Of a stretch of 64,000 bases of DNA, positions 22,596 through 36,271 are shown piece after piece. The stretch is from Fratercula arctica (lineage: Eukaryota; Chordata; Aves; Charadriiformes; Alcidae), in the NCBI GenBank assembly GCA_947846985.1, contig CANTUZ010000001.1:32512727-32576726 (forward strand), given 5' to 3'. A model generated the notes under the pieces. The model made no database searches, was not told where the DNA came from, and worked only from the letters and a program-made list of their open reading frames with translations. The stretch's first letter is position 1, and the number at the start of each line of letters is the position of its first letter. A program made the translations under genes and the position numbers.

Positions 22596-25500
22596 TTCCC
22601 CATCCCGTCTGCCTTGCCCATGACTCCAGAGCCAAACCTACCTGTCACAGGGGTAAAAAGGTTCTTTGCTGGGCATGCAATAGTCTATGAAACTGGAGCT
22701 GGCCTATGGGCTAATTGGGGTCGTTGGCATAAGGGGTACTAGATCTGGATCTAGGTTAAGGGTACTTAGGTCTACAAGCATCATTGTCCAACGACAGTTG
22801 TAGAGAAAGGTTGGTGATAGCAAAACAGAGCCTGGGAACACATAAATATTCCTCAAAATGTGCTGGGGTTTGCATCTGAATTCCTCATTCGCTGCTCCAG
22901 AAGAGGAAAGGAGAGGAGGGACAGACACTTGGACACACAGCTTGTCTATTTTTGCTTTCACTACATTTGGTGGGGGTTGGAAATGTGATGTATTTTCCAG
23001 AGCTCACAGCATCAAATAATCCTCAGTAGTGTCACAAATAACGTTGTTTCAGGTCTGTGAGAGATTTACAGACAAGGGCCAAAGACCCTTGAAATCAATA
23101 TCAATAATTCTGCGGCTCAAGCTGAAGGCAAATCTCCAACAGCTGTCAGGGGCTGTGATTTTTTATACCCCCTCTAGCCGCAAGGAGGCAAGACCATCAT
23201 AATTAGCTGCTAATTGAGAAGCCTGCATCTGAAAAGCACAATTTCAGAGAACAAAGAGCCAGAGAGGCCCATTTCCAGGGCTAATTAAAATTAATTCATA
23301 GCTATAAGTAGAAGGGCTCCCATAGTACTGGGACTCTCTCTTGCCCTCTCCTGAAACACTAAATACATGCATAGCAGTCATAGAAGGCTCAGCGTGACTT
23401 ATGCAGTTCTTGTGCAATACAGAAATAACACTGCTCATTAAAAATTAGTCTGATTTTCTTTTTTTTTTTTTGCAGCCCAGGGCTACGTCTCCCTTCTGCT
23501 GCCTGTGGTACCTGCACTCAGGTATGAAGCCTTCTGCCTTCGCTGCCTCTGGGGGATATCAAGGCACGTGTCTACATGGGGACTCCAAACCGCAGCCTCA
23601 CCCAGGCTTACGAGGAGCACCCAAGTGGCTTTGCTACCTGCCTTTCCTTCCTTTTGTGAATCTATGTACTAACAAACAAAGTGACAACCTCATAACTTTT
23701 TTTACTACTGCAGGAAAGGAGCTTTTAGAGAAAAAAAGGTCTTGCAAAGCCAGACCACGTTGTCTGTGGCACCCTCCTGAAGATGGCTCAGGCAGGACTA
23801 ATTTCAGACACCTCCATGTGCTGCTGGAGTCCATTTGTTTTTCCCCCAATAGGTCCACAGCAGCTGTTTTTCTACCTGAACTGAGGCTCCACCAGAGTCC
23901 TCCCCAGTAGCCCTTCAGGTGGTGAGGACACAGGCTGCAGCTTCCAGTCTTCCTGTGGTCTCTTCAAAGCCTTTGAGAGCTGATTTTAGTCATTAAGGCC
24001 CGAAGTTAAAAAAAAAAAACAAACCCCACAAAAATTCTGTACAGTAAACACCTGGATAGCAGGTCAACCTACAATATTCATATCTTATTTGAGATCACCA
24101 AGTCTCTCTTATTTGTGTTTAAGCAACTGCTCACCAGTCCCAGCTCCTCTCATTGCTTGAGGATTGAGTCAATGTAAGGGCACTCGAGCGAGAAAATGAA
24201 CCAGATCGTTCCCAAAATTTTCAAAATGCCTCCATTTTCAGTTGTCTGATATGGTGCTTTTAAAATGAGCTTTATTTTTTTCAGACGGCGTTGAACACCT
24301 ATCTTTGGAAGACTGCAATTACTTCAAGTTGCTTCAAGCTAGGGACCCAAAAAAGAGCAAGATGATAATTGCTTTGGAAAAAGGCAGGATAACACATTCT
24401 CATTAGTGATGATCTTGTTACAGAGGAGGTGGCCTGCTGAATTCTGCTGTGTTGGCCTCCCTGTGTAAGGATGTCTAACAAACCTTAGAAACTTCACAGC
24501 TTAATTGTGGGTGTCGGAAGCTGATGCTCCTAAAGCAGACAAGTGGCTTAATTTGCAGGAAAGAAGACTGTACTGCTCAGTAGTTGTGAGGTGCCTCATT
24601 TATGTCTCCAAATATAGATGCACTTCTATAGCTTTTATTACCCACAACTGAAAAGCTGGTGTGTGATACCTCTGTGAGTGTGTGCTGGGGCACATGTGAA
24701 CACCATGGTGCTGAGCTCCTTGACTACCTTTAGATTTCCTGTTGAAGGAAACTGATTTTCTGCAAAAAGGGTTTTCCAAGGGATTTTCTGCCCACAGGTG
24801 CCCATCTGGACTATTAAATTGCAAGAACAATCTTTCAATTCTTTCCTTAGGCCTATCCTCTTTTCTGTGTGGTGTATCATCTTGCTTGTTATTACACAGT
24901 TCCCATATGCTCATTTTGGTGAGGGGTGGTACCTAATGCTGTCATAAATGAGGCCAACCTGCCTTACCTTGGCTTCGCAGCCTACTGCAGAGAGGGGATG
25001 GAGCTGCTGAAGCCTGTGCGTGCATTAAGACTTCAGCTGGAACCCAACCCAACTGTAATCCCTTTGTTCCCCTGCCCCAAGGGCCCCAAGTCCTCTTCTG
25101 CAGAGCAGCTTCAACCTGAGAGCTGGGACTTCACATTTCCGTCTGACCTGGAGGACCGGACCTGCCTCCAAACTTCCCCATCGCTTAGAGACATGTTTTG
25201 CCTGGAGCCCACTAAAGGTTTATGGATAACTTGGGTCTTCAGGTGCCACATGCTAGGTAAAAGCAACTCGGCAGGCAGAAAGCTGGTTTCTACAGGGTTG
25301 CCAAACACATTAACACTCCTCACTTAGGCAAAATAGCACCATCACCCTCCCCTTCATACAGCCATCGCTCCTGCCCTGCCACCCCACACTGGTGTGGGCT
25401 GTCTGCAACACACCACTTCTGACCTGACTTGTGCTGCTACAAACCCAGAGGCTCCTCCCAACTGGAGCCTCCCACTGTTTTCTGGGAGGCTTCCATCGAT

Positions 25501-28500
25501 TTCATTCGCCAAACATCTGGATTCCCTGTGCGGTCTTCAGTAACTTTATACTGCTGCAGTCCTGCAGGTGAATGGGGACAAAATGGCTTGATGAGGTCCC
25601 AAATAGTTCACTCTTGCTGAAGACCAGAATTTCCTTCCCCTTTACACATCTGATTCCTGCTGCGTTGCCTGCAGTCCTACCTTCAGCTGCTGCTTGGAAC
25701 ACTGAGAAGCAGTCACAGTGGGACTCGTGGTTTTCCATTATGTCCCAGTGGCTCACATTTGCTGGATTTGTTTGTGTCTGCAGTGGCTTGCATTTCTTGT
25801 ATTAGATCAGCAAAGCTGGGCAAGGTTGTATACTAGTCTAATTTTAAAGACTTTAAAGCTATTTTTATTTAACATCTCACTGACCTAGCCTGTAGCAGAG
25901 CCATCGGATGACTACAGAGCCAATGGCTTGCTGGGCATTGTTCTCCTCCTGACCTTCAGTCTCTTCCTCTTAAAGGCATGAAGCCCAGTATCAAATGAAA
26001 ACTCTTTCCATGGGTTGTAAAACTTTCTTTAACACCTTTTCGCCCCCCTCATTTTGTGGACAAATGAACTGACTGATTGGGGTTAGAAGTGGAACTAGAG
26101 ATACTGAAATACCATTACGATGGTGCTGGGACTGCTCTGTACCTAAGTGATACCATATGTTGGCCTGCTTCTAGCAGTGTTTACTGTGTGACTACATCGC
26201 CTCAGTAGGGATCTGTCTGGAAAAATACTCAGGGTGGAAAAGAATAGCTGAAGAGAATCTCTATGAGCAATCGCTGAAAGAGCTGCTAAGGGACAATGCC
26301 AGAACTGTCATCTTTGATGACTTTCCTTCCAAACCAGCCAACCTGCAGAATTGGTTATGACCAGTAAAGGAAGAAGACTGTTCCAAAATGCACTCAGGTG
26401 TCATCTTTGTTCCCTGTTACTCGGTCTGTATGCAATGATGATCATCAGTCCTGGGGATGGTGCCCAGCCAGAATGCCAAATATCACTTTGGTGTGAAATG
26501 GCATGGCAGGGACTGCAACCTGCAACAGGAGAGACTGTAAGTTGGCAAGTGACTCCAAGCTTTGTATCTAAACCCCATCTGCCGTATTGAGAAGCACCCG
26601 TAGAGTTCAGTGTTTGCATGATCCTGCTTTCTGTAGGACAATCAGACAAGGTCCTTACACCTGGTCTGGAAACCAAAGATGGCAATGACAAAACTCCCAT
26701 TGCCAGCTTTGGACATAGGCTTAACGATCAGCTGGCCACGATTTGGTCTGCTGTGAAAGGGAATAGATCCCATGAAGTCCTTATAGTGATGCACATGTGG
26801 AGCACAGCTGATAATTACTGCAATTATACAATTTCTAACTTTAAACAGAACTTTTCTTGCACTGTTCCCTAAAATTTTCTTTTTAAATCCATCATTTACT
26901 CCCATTATGAGGCTCAAAATGTCCCAGAATCTGAAAGATATTTGATCCAATCCCACAGCTGCCATGCCAACAAACATGTAAATAAAACAAAGATTCTGTG
27001 AATGGGGGTCTCAATCAGTTGTGGGGAGGATTAGGGATTAGTGAAAGATGATTCTGCCATTGTTCTCCTAATTGATAAAAGACGGACCACAGTTATTTTG
27101 AATAATGCTGTTACCACACAAGCCTCAAGCAACTTAACGTAAGATCCTGTGTAATCGAGAAGAACCGCTTCTGGATGCTGAAAATGTTCCTGTGAAGTTA
27201 CTCCACTCCCAGTGCTTAAAAATAAGGAGAAAAACGCGTGAGGCTGTATCTCTGCTTCCTCTTTTTAATTGAAAAAATTGCTTTCAGATGAGTCCATCTC
27301 ATTTTTCCTCTTAAAATTGCCTTTCCTGAGCTGCATCTCTTCTGTGCCTGAGCTCCTTCCCAGCCCTGCCATGGCCCAACTGTGTGCTTTGATGCTACAT
27401 TGCTCCTGCCTGCTCAGTCACTTCTCCACTCCCAAGCCCAGAAGAGCTGGAGAAAATATATGCACAGTTCTGTATGATCTCCCTCCCACAGCAGCTTTCC
27501 ATCCAGCCCTTGTTCATCACCTGAACTTGGCATCAGGCAGATTCATGTTTATAACAGCAAAAGTAGCCAAGCAAATTGGGCGAGATTATGAAGCACATGA
27601 GATAGCTTTACGAGGTGTACTTAGAAATGTACACCTATATTTGCACTGAGCATCAGCTCTTCTGTTTAATATCGCTGAATATTTAGAAATAATTCAAAAG
27701 AAAACATGTGAAAGGGAGCAGCACACTTGTACAATGTGGGAGCATCATCTTAATGCAGTGGCTGGATTTCAGAGGACAAAAAGAAGGTGCCTGGCATCCC
27801 AGAACAGTCATCTGTAGTTCAGAGTGGATTTAAACATGGGATTTAAAAGCAGCTCATCTCTGTGGGGTATCTGAGCAAATCTTAACACAGACCTCACTAA
27901 CTCGGCCTTTCAGGAGCTCCTGAGACAAACGAACTGCTGAGCCCCAAAGCCTCTCATGGGACTGTGGTGGGATCATGTGTGTAACACACCCTGCATAGGG
28001 CTGGTCCCGTACAAACTTTGACCAAATGCCATTGTGCCAGCCTCTGGGGCAACATGCAGGGTGAGGACTGGTCTATCCCTTTGAAGCTGAAGTGGTGGCT
28101 CTTGGTTTAGAGCTGGAGCAGCATCTGTCTGGTTGGTGGGCATTGACCTCAGGTCGGGGAGAAAAGAAACCATCTCCTCAATGTAACTGCAATAGTGAAG
28201 GGTGAGAGCCACCAAAGGACTTAGGAGGTCATACTGCTCTGTATGCAATACCATAGCAAGTTAGACACTGCATGGAGTGAGTTCCCATGAAGCATGTTTA
28301 ATCTCCAGCTCCACCATGTAAATACCTATGTCCACCCAGGGCTGGTCTAGACACCAAATTTGCCTTTAATACCATTGTGTGGACCCAAGACCATGTCACA
28401 CCCAGCTTAAGGTATCTTTTGGGGAAAGGCTCCAGGGAAGTTTTAGGTCCATATATGTCAGTAAAAAAGGCCATCTTTGGACATACTCTCCTTTTCTCCC

Positions 28501-30075
28501 TCCCAAAAAGCAAGTGTGTAAGCAAACCAGCTGAAGGCAAAGGCTGTGAATTTCCTTGCACTCTTCTAGCTAGGACCTCCTGTCCTTCTCCTCATGTCAT
28601 TTGGGGAAAAAAAAAAATAAGAAAAAAGAAGTGCTCTGCTTCTGGTTGTTTGGCAGCTGCTCACAAGCCTGCAAGAGATGTGAAGAGTGATGTGGTGGGG
28701 AAATCTGACTCCCAGTGTGACACAGACCTGCAAGGAAAAAAGAACTGCTGAATATGTACAGAGGGGTTAAACAATCGCCAATGGTCCCCTAAAACTCCAG
28801 GGAAAGCATTCGATATGCTTTAAGCGGACAGCACGAGTAGTGGGGTGAAATTAAGAAAGTGAAGCTATAGGCTTTGAAATCAGAGAGCTTTTATTAAGAG
28901 TGAAATTTATACTTTCTCATAGCACCCCAGGAGAAGAGCAAAAGCTATGTGACTTCAAAATTTTAAAACTGGACAAGACAGAGCCCTAGCGGATGAAACA
29001 CCATCAATAAATTAAATAATCCTTCTCAGGAATGGGGTGAACTGCTGGCCCCATGTCATGTGTCTTTTCCATTCCCCACTTCTATGATACTGAAAGAAAA
29101 AGCCTGACCCAATCCAGGGATTACATGAAGAATGCACTTCAACAAAGGGAAACGCATGGCCTTTCTGCTCACCCTCCAGCGGCATTCAGGACCAGAAGAG
29201 GGGCTGGTCTGAATAGTCAGGATTACATTCCTGGCTGTGTCTAGCAAATGCTATGTGGGTTGAGAGGACAAATATATGTACCCTCGCCTTAGAATATTTT
29301 CTGTGTGTTCTCCTGTAAACCAGGTGTCAAATGGAGGCAGTGATGGCCACTGAAGCCATTTCTGCTTAACAGCTTGTCGGAGATGTTATTTCTTCCTGTG
29401 TCTGTGCGAGAATGGGCTAGTCCCAAGTGCAGCTCAGCAATTAAGATATTAATAGCCCTATTACTCTGCAGCATCTAGTTTGCTTTAAAATTCATGGTGC
29501 AGTTAGCCGAGGTTTGTTCATAACAGGGAGGGTACAGAGATGCAGGAAGATTGAGTCGGAACAGAGCTTTGAAATGCATCAAGCAACCATTTAATTAAAG
29601 AAGGGAGCTCTAATATTGTGTTGCAAATGATTACTTATTTATGTACTCCTCAAATAGTGCTATTTTTAAACCAGATTTTGAAGAGAAGACAATTTGTATT
29701 TTTACATGCAGACAGTCTTAAAGTTAAATGTGCTGCCAACACAGCACTGCCCTAGAGGAGCAGGAAAAGAAAAATGTCAGTGTCAGTCTTTTTGGTTCTT
29801 CTGCTGCCTCACGGCACCACAAGTAATAGGGATCAAAATAGGCACCTCAACTTACGCAGGCTTGCCGGCTTCTCCCCACAGTCCTCCCGCAGCAGCTCAT
29901 CGCCTGGCGCTGTTAGGACATGGTTTTGGAGGTGCCTGGTGGCAGGTGACCACAAGCCTGGGGAGATAGTCAGGAAGAAATGGAGGCATCTGGGGGGAGT
30001 GTTGTGTCTCCTAGTGAGAAAGAAGGGGTTTGAACTTCTAAATCATGGGCTTCCATGGGTTGAGGTGCAGGCAGG
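22596..30075. other. Unique non-coding DNA, 7.5 kb
   Basis: No interspersed repeat is recognised. Small A/T runs occur at 23461-23471, 24010 and 28606. A weak candidate exon at 23476-23521 is listed separately. Frames up to 146 codons (23470-23910 plus, 24926-25327 plus, 27269-27649 plus) have no recognisable domains. The unique block around 29570-29650 is AT-rich and could be conserved non-coding DNA. Confidence 0.5.
23476..23521 (+). other. Candidate small exon (splice sites only)
   Basis: A T-rich tract of about 14 T ending TTTTGCAG is followed by 46 nt and then a donor-like CAG|GTATGA at 23522. A branch-point-like CTGAT precedes the tract. All three frames of the 46 nt are open. There is no known protein match and no neighbouring exon, so it may be a chance pair of splice-like sequences or an lncRNA exon. 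Confidence 0.15.
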
Positions 30076-30621
30076 TGTCATGGTTTGGGCTGGACTAGCC
30101 ACTGAGATGAACGATAGACTCTATCCCCCACCTTTCTCTCCAAGGAGAGGAGGGAGAGAGAGAAAGACACTTATGAGTTTAGAAAAAACTAAACCACTGT
30201 AATAAAAATATTAATAAAATAATACAAAGAAAATAAGGAAATATATACAAAACTATATCAAGCTCCCAGGATGATGATCACGTCACACTGTGAAAGTCCC
30301 AGGCTGGACTCAGCAATGGACAGAAACTAGATTCCGGATCTGGATTCAGGAATGCACAGACTGGGATCAGAGGCAGATGAACAGAGTCCACCTTGGACAC
30401 CGGCCAATGAAGGAAGAGGCTGACCCCTTTGACCCCTCAGCTTTTATACTGAGCATGATGCAGATGGGACAGAATACCCTGTTGGTCAGTTTTGGGTCAC
30501 CTGTCCTGTCCCCTCCTCTCCACAGGTGCCTTTCCTCTATGCTTTTCCTCTTCCGGCCCTCCAACGGGGCAAATAACAAAAAGTTAGCTGACCTTGGTTG
30601 TTATAGCTTATAGGTTTTACA
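30076..30621 (-). mobile_element. Solo LTR of an avian endogenous retrovirus (ERVL-like), minus orientation
   Basis: The plus strand enters the element at TGTCATGGTTTGGGCTGGAC, which reads as the CA-ending 3' edge of an LTR in reverse. It then has an A/T-rich stretch (AATAAAAATATTAATAAAAT), AGCTCCCAGGATGATGATCA, and a region with CTTTTATACTGAGCATGATG at 30441 and TTGGTCAGTTTTGGGTCACC, both characteristic of a widespread bird LTR family. On the minus strand 30441-30448 is a TATAAAAG promoter box, which sets the orientation. The far edge is taken as TTTTACA at 30621 (TG...CA ends), but flanking 5-6 bp target duplications do not match clearly, so that edge is uncertain. No gag, pol or env sequence adjoins it, so it is a solo LTR left by recombination. 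The ORF at 30290-30613 is spurious. Confidence 0.78.
30441..30448 (-). promoter_or_regulatory. TATA box of the solo LTR
   Basis: TATAAAAG on the minus strand, about 175 bp inside the presumed 5' edge of the LTR, is where a U3 promoter would be expected. Activity is unknown. Confidence 0.55.
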
Positions 30622-33600
30622 GTGCTGAAATTACATTGAAGGCAAATCCTGTGTTGAAGTGATGAGCTTCATCCTTCACTCCCCTGGTATTTGCTGAAGG
30701 CACCAGTGTGGAGTGTGAAGTTAAGCAGGGCACCATTTTATGCCCATTTTCACTGGTCTGAATAACTACGCGAGTTGCGAGGAAATAAAATGTTGGCTCC
30801 AACAGATGTTTGAAAACATTTTTTCTTAGGAGTGGAGCTGAGAAAGGCCTGTGTGGGAAGAATGAATGTTTGCTGAGTTCCCAAATAAATCTGAACACAG
30901 CTTGACAGACTCAAAGCCCAGTGGCTTCTTCCAGTTCCTTCCCTAACAAAGGGCTGGACCCAAGTGCACTGAAGTCAAAGAGAGAGACTCTCATTGACAT
31001 CAAAGGACATTGAATCGGACCCGATGAAGGCCAGTCTCAGCCAGGGACAAGCAGAAATAATAGCATGTGATGTACGTGACCAACTGCCACTAACCAACCG
31101 CTCGGATTCCAGGCATTAAATACTGCAAACAGTGAACTCGCAAACAATTCATGAAAATGTGCCAAAAAAATTCAAAGAAAAATATGTAAGGAAACTGCAA
31201 TGTGTTTGTGGGTATTCTGTGAGCAGAAAAATATGTTATATTTGTGGAATAAATTAGTCCCTGAGAAGTGTTCTCTCAACTCGGAGCTGTGTGCAGTCAA
31301 GTCAGCTAATCGAACTAAAACTTCTTTTCTCTTGCCAAAGGAAGCGGGTAAGTACCGAGACATGAATGAAATGAGTTTGGTTTTGCTTTTAAAGTGTGAG
31401 TTGCCAATTATGTCTCGTTTCAATAGTTCTCATGGTTTGGACGATCATTTTTGCTGCTATCTAAGCGCTTCGGTTTATTCTCTCATAAATGCTGACAAGC
31501 TTTGGTCTGGTGTTTATCCATATCAGACACTGCAAAGCTCATCCAGTCTCTTATCTCCTTCTGATTAGATTACTGCAATGCCCTGCCGTGAGGTTTGCCG
31601 GGCTGCTTCCTCTGGCAGGGAATGCCACCACTGTAAGAGCATTCTGCATGGGAGGAAGTCCAGGGCATTTTATTCCAACCGCATCATGCCTTTCGCTGGC
31701 TATAAACAAAGATGATTAACTAAAAATGGGAATATCTGCAACTGGGATGCAGATCAATTAGAAAGCGAGGTAACACCAAGAGCAGGCATCTCTCTAACGT
31801 GGTGAGCAATAGCTGTGCAGAGGCACGATGGTAAAGGAATAAGGGTCAGGTTCAAACCTTCGACTCACATTTGGTCCCCCCTGGACAAACACGCTAGGGC
31901 TGCTTGGGGACTGGCCTGTGCCTCATTTATGGTCTGTCTCAGAGACCCATTAACTCTTCCCTGGGAAGATCTGTACTTGGTGACAAGGAGTGGAGTGGAG
32001 GTAGCATTGTCCATGCCTGCAACACAGGATGGTGGCTTCTGATGGTGGTTGAGAAGAGTCTGCCAGGAGTCCTGCGGGTACCTATGGTTATCTGCACACA
32101 GACAGCCCACACCTCCAATAAGCCATGCAGAATCAAAGGCAAAGGAATGAAGGGGTTTTGGGGTGCAAGCAAGCCAGCTCCAGAGAGAGCCATGGAGGTT
32201 TTTCAGATAAGGGATCAGACCCTTAGAAACAGGGAGCATGGAGAAAGATGGGACTGTAGGATAAACTTCTCATTTGCCTGTGCATGTTGGCAGCAACCGC
32301 AGCTGCTCAATTGCAGGTTTGGGTATGAGGGTTACAGTTGTAGTCATTAAAAACTGTATTTTAGTTCAGCTTCTAAGGTGGGATAGCAACAAGAGCCACA
32401 CTGCTCCTGGGGCTGTCCCACTGCCGGCCGAGCTGCTGAAAGCTTCAGCTCTCCTTACAGACGGGCTGTTACAAATATGGGTGGTTATAAATGCTCTCAG
32501 ATGCCAACCAATCCTCAATCCCAACAAGGAAGCTCCTCTTTCTATCCGAGAATCACAAAGTGCTCTACAAACCTTCACAGACACACTCTCGTAAAGACTA
32601 TTTTATGTCAGGAGACTGGAACATGCTGGATGATTTCTTCAAGGTCACCCATGAAACCAACGCGGCGGCATAGACTGGAGGTTGCTTAAATCCCCAAAGA
32701 TAACACGTCTCCTTCCTTCCCCAGCGAGTCCCTGTCACCGAGCATCGGTCTTTGGCCCTCTTTGCCTTTCAGCTGTTCAACCAACTGCTGCTGCTGCTCT
32801 CTGCATGATCGAAATCCTGTTTGATATGGTTCTCTTGCTACTGATGTTATTTATAACTGCTCTTACCTTCAATCAGACTGTTGGGTTATTTTAAAGCATG
32901 TTCAGCCCATGATTTTGCTTCAAGTGCTGTGAGTGCCTTTTGTGCAGCAGGTGCTGCTCAAAATTAATTGTTTATCTTCAAATTATGCTCTCATCTAGTG
33001 ATTTTCAGGTGCATTCATTGTGCCATTAGGGCTCTCGCTTCCTACATCCTTTTGGCGAGCACCACGTTTTACTTCTCTCACAGCCAGCGTTTCTTCGCGC
33101 TTTGCTCCCCATAATACAAACTGTTTTCTGATTGCCAAGCCTTGCACACCAATACCTCCCCTTTTTGTCTGTCACAGACAAAAGGCTACTGAGTGCGGCT
33201 CCGAGGCTCATTAAAGTTCATAGCATCGCTTGTTTAAATGTTGGGGGTTTTTTAAGTTACCGTGTCAAATGTGCTTAGTGTGCGGTGTTGGCTTGCTGCG
33301 GTGGTGGGTTTCTGCAAGCTCTGCCATACTTCTGCTGATGGTGGGCAGGAAAGCGCCTGGAGGGGCCTCTGGAAGGAAATCCCTTGGCCTGCCTGCAGTG
33401 CTGGGGGCTTTCACATCTCCATCAAGCCTGGGGATGGCCTCTGCACTGCAAGGCAAGAACCTCTTTTTCACCTCTCTGGAGATGCCATGGAGAAATGGGA
33501 GGAGAGCAGGCCAATCTGGGTTGTGTCCCATCGAGGACCTTTCTGCACAAGGCAAAAATGCTGCAGCGAGCACTTGGCGTGAGACCTTGACTTGGCAACA

Positions 33601-36014
33601 CGATGGGAGCAGATTTACTGGTGGGGATTAAGCGAGCTTTTGCCATTCCTCTCCATTAACACCATCCGGCACATGGGTGGTGTCACAGGATGACACGGTG
33701 TCCTGGTTTGAAGCTCTGCAGCTGCCCCTTTTGCAGCTGGATCAAGTTTTGACGTCCTGCTCCTGTACTTCTCCAGAAGCCAGACTGGCCACTCAGTTGA
33801 GAATTCAAGTTCTTAGGTCCGATCTGACTGAGGATAGTGTAAACACAGACAGGAAAAATGCATATTGTCTCACAACAGCTCTTAACATGGCAAAGCTTGG
33901 GTCAGTCTGCCCTGCAAGGACTGTCCTGCAAATCATGGTCTCCCACTTTTCAGCTAATGCACTGTATGATGTTTTCTCAACTTCTCTCCCTCGAGATCCT
34001 GAACTTCCAGTGCAGCGGGAAATGCTTGTGGTCTTGCACTGGTGACAGGATCTGCCTCATACACCTGCTTCCAGCTCCTGGGAACTATCCAAGCTATTCT
34101 TCAAAAGGAACATCATAGTAGATTTAATGGTCTCCAAGTCTTGGCTTTGCTCTGCTCTGGGGTTTGCACTACAGCAGAGCCAAAACAAGAGGGGATATTT
34201 TTACATAATTATGCAATTTAAAATCAGAGGTAACAAGGTAAGGAATAACGTACATAAGAATGGCATAAACAAGTGCCTCTGTCCCTTTTTTTCTTGTGCT
34301 GTTCAGGAACTGTTTGGCTTATTGTGTCCTGAGCTTATGCATGTACCTAACATCGCCTGGGTGAAGTCTCCCCTGGCTTCTGTGTTCGTCTAGTAGCACA
34401 CCAGGGTGCCGGTTCCCTCTGAGTCCCTTTGGCTCTACTTACACAGAAATACGAAGCAACAATAATTTTTCCCTCGTGCCTTGATGGTGCAAACGAAATG
34501 CTGCTTTCCACTTCTACTTGGAATCCATTAAACTGACTTTTACTGATGAACAGACCTTTTACTGATGATGATTAGTACTCACTTAGCTTTTAGCATTTGG
34601 GTCCTCAAAGCCCAGGGAAGAGTCCATTGCCCAGAGCACCAAAACGGTGCACCTGGACAGGATGGTGGGAGTCAGCCATGGAGGTGAGCAGGACTTGCTT
34701 GTTTGTTTTCATTTAATTTTTCAGGGACTTGGTCGGTTCTTGTTTATTTGTTTGCTTACTAATCGGCTGCTCTTTCTGCTCTACTCTCCACTTTCAAAAG
34801 CTTTGCTATACCTCTTTTCACGGTCATTACTCTGAGCAGTCATTGCTGTGTTGTCAGCTTCTGCTCATGGTTGAGGTGGCTTCCAGGGGTTTTCCTGAGG
34901 CTTTCCTTTGCCTTTATCAAGGATAAAGCTGGGCAGAAAGCTGTGTTCAGTGGCTTCAAGGACCTGATATGTGGTTCTTTCATTGCAAATGAAGTTTTCT
35001 TGGTTTTCCTTTGCTGAGAGAGGGTATCCGCCATCCTCAGACACTGCCTGCTGCCAAAGGTAGATTATCTAATTCAGCAGTGCTTTTACCATTTTCTTCC
35101 TGTCTTTGCTTTGCTTTACCTGAGGGAAAGGGGCTCATTATCTTTGTAAGACCTCAAACAAGACAGGTCCCACTCGCTGGGAGCAGGGTAGAAGCTATTT
35201 GGTGAGCAAGGTTCTGGCCCTTTTTGCTTGAATACTGCTGCAGCTCACGCAGGTGGGCTCCCTCAACTGTGCCGGCATCTTTGGCTTATCACAGAATGGC
35301 AAAAAAATAAAAAAGAGAAATAATGCAGTCCCAGTGACAGAGAGCAGCAAATATCACATGTCAAGGCCCATCTCTGCCCCTAATGCTGTTGTTTTGGAGT
35401 GCAGCCAGCTCTTCCCCCGCAACCAACCCTTCTTCTTCTTCTCAAGCTGTCGTCTGTGCGTAGGTGAGCTTGTAACCGAGAGGTCTGCGACCCTGCTCAG
35501 CAGCAGCAATTTTACAGGGCTGCAATTGCGCTCCCCAGGAATGACTTCTGGTTTCTAGCTCCTCTGCGGACAGAGAATCTGGTCTACAGTAAGTGTGGGA
35601 GCTGCCTTTTTTTTGTTTTTTTTTTTTGTTTTTTTTTTTAAAGAAACCTCCATCAGAAGAAATGGGCTTGAGTTCTGAGAAGGATTTTTGTAGGTTTTTT
35701 TTTTTATTATTATTATTAAATCCAGAGGCTTTTGGAAATTTTTTGTCAGGCCACAAAGTTGCATTTTCTTCACATCGCTGAAGCAAGTACGAAAAGCAAA
35801 GGCAGCAACTACTGTGCAGACACAGCAGCTAATGGCACACAGGCGAACAAGGTGCTCTGGTGGAAGGTGAGCACAGGGCAATGAAAGGAAGAGAAAAAAT
35901 TAAATGAATGAGATGATGCCAGCACAAAAAACAAAAGCTGAGAAGGAGAGCTTCCCCCTTTTGGTTAGGTTTCGGTGCTAAGGATCTCCTCATTATGCGC
36001 TGAGGTAACCACAG
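30622..36014. other. Unique non-coding DNA, 5.4 kb
   Basis: No interspersed repeat or gene is recognised. T-rich tracts at 35607-35639 and 35695-35719 (the latter ending in an ATT repeat) are the main simple sequences. A strong donor-like GTAAGT at 31348 follows a frame open from 31200, but no matching acceptor or domain is evident. Confidence 0.5.
35607..35719. repeat. Two T-rich tracts with a terminal ATT repeat
   Basis: Interrupted T runs at 35607-35639 (T8 G T12 G T11) and at 35695-35719 (T11 then ATTATTATTATTA) flank about 55 bp of unique DNA. Confidence 0.8.
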
Positions 36015-36083
36015 CATATAAAGTATATTCATTGTAAATATATATATACACACACACACAATATGTATGTATATAAAGTATAT
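36015..36083. repeat. TA/CA microsatellite flanked by a 13-bp direct repeat
   Basis: TATATATATACACACACACA occupies 36040-36060. It is bracketed by ATATAAAGTATAT copies at about 36016 and 36071. The array is short. Confidence 0.85.
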
Positions 36084-36271
36084 GCCATTGAATTTTGCAT
36101 ATATTTATTCTAATAACATTCCTGTTTCATGGGTTTATAGTGTTTTAGTGGTGGGAAACTGAAGTTAATGAGACTAAGGCTCAAACTTACTCAGGTCACA
36201 TCAGCAGTCAGAAAGGAGGGATTTCCTGCGCCTTAGGCTAGTTTAATTATCTCTCCTCTTCTCTCTTGCAG

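Noticed and set aside
24926..25327. 133-codon plus-strand frame
   Set aside because: No recognisable motif; overlapped by a minus frame at 25111-25323; no splice or promoter signals.
30290..30613. 107-codon plus-strand frame
   Set aside because: It lies within the solo LTR and is antisense to it, with no relation to retroviral genes.
36015..36083. TATA-like ATATAAAGTATAT sequences as promoters
   Set aside because: They flank a TA/CA microsatellite and are best explained as part of the simple-repeat region.
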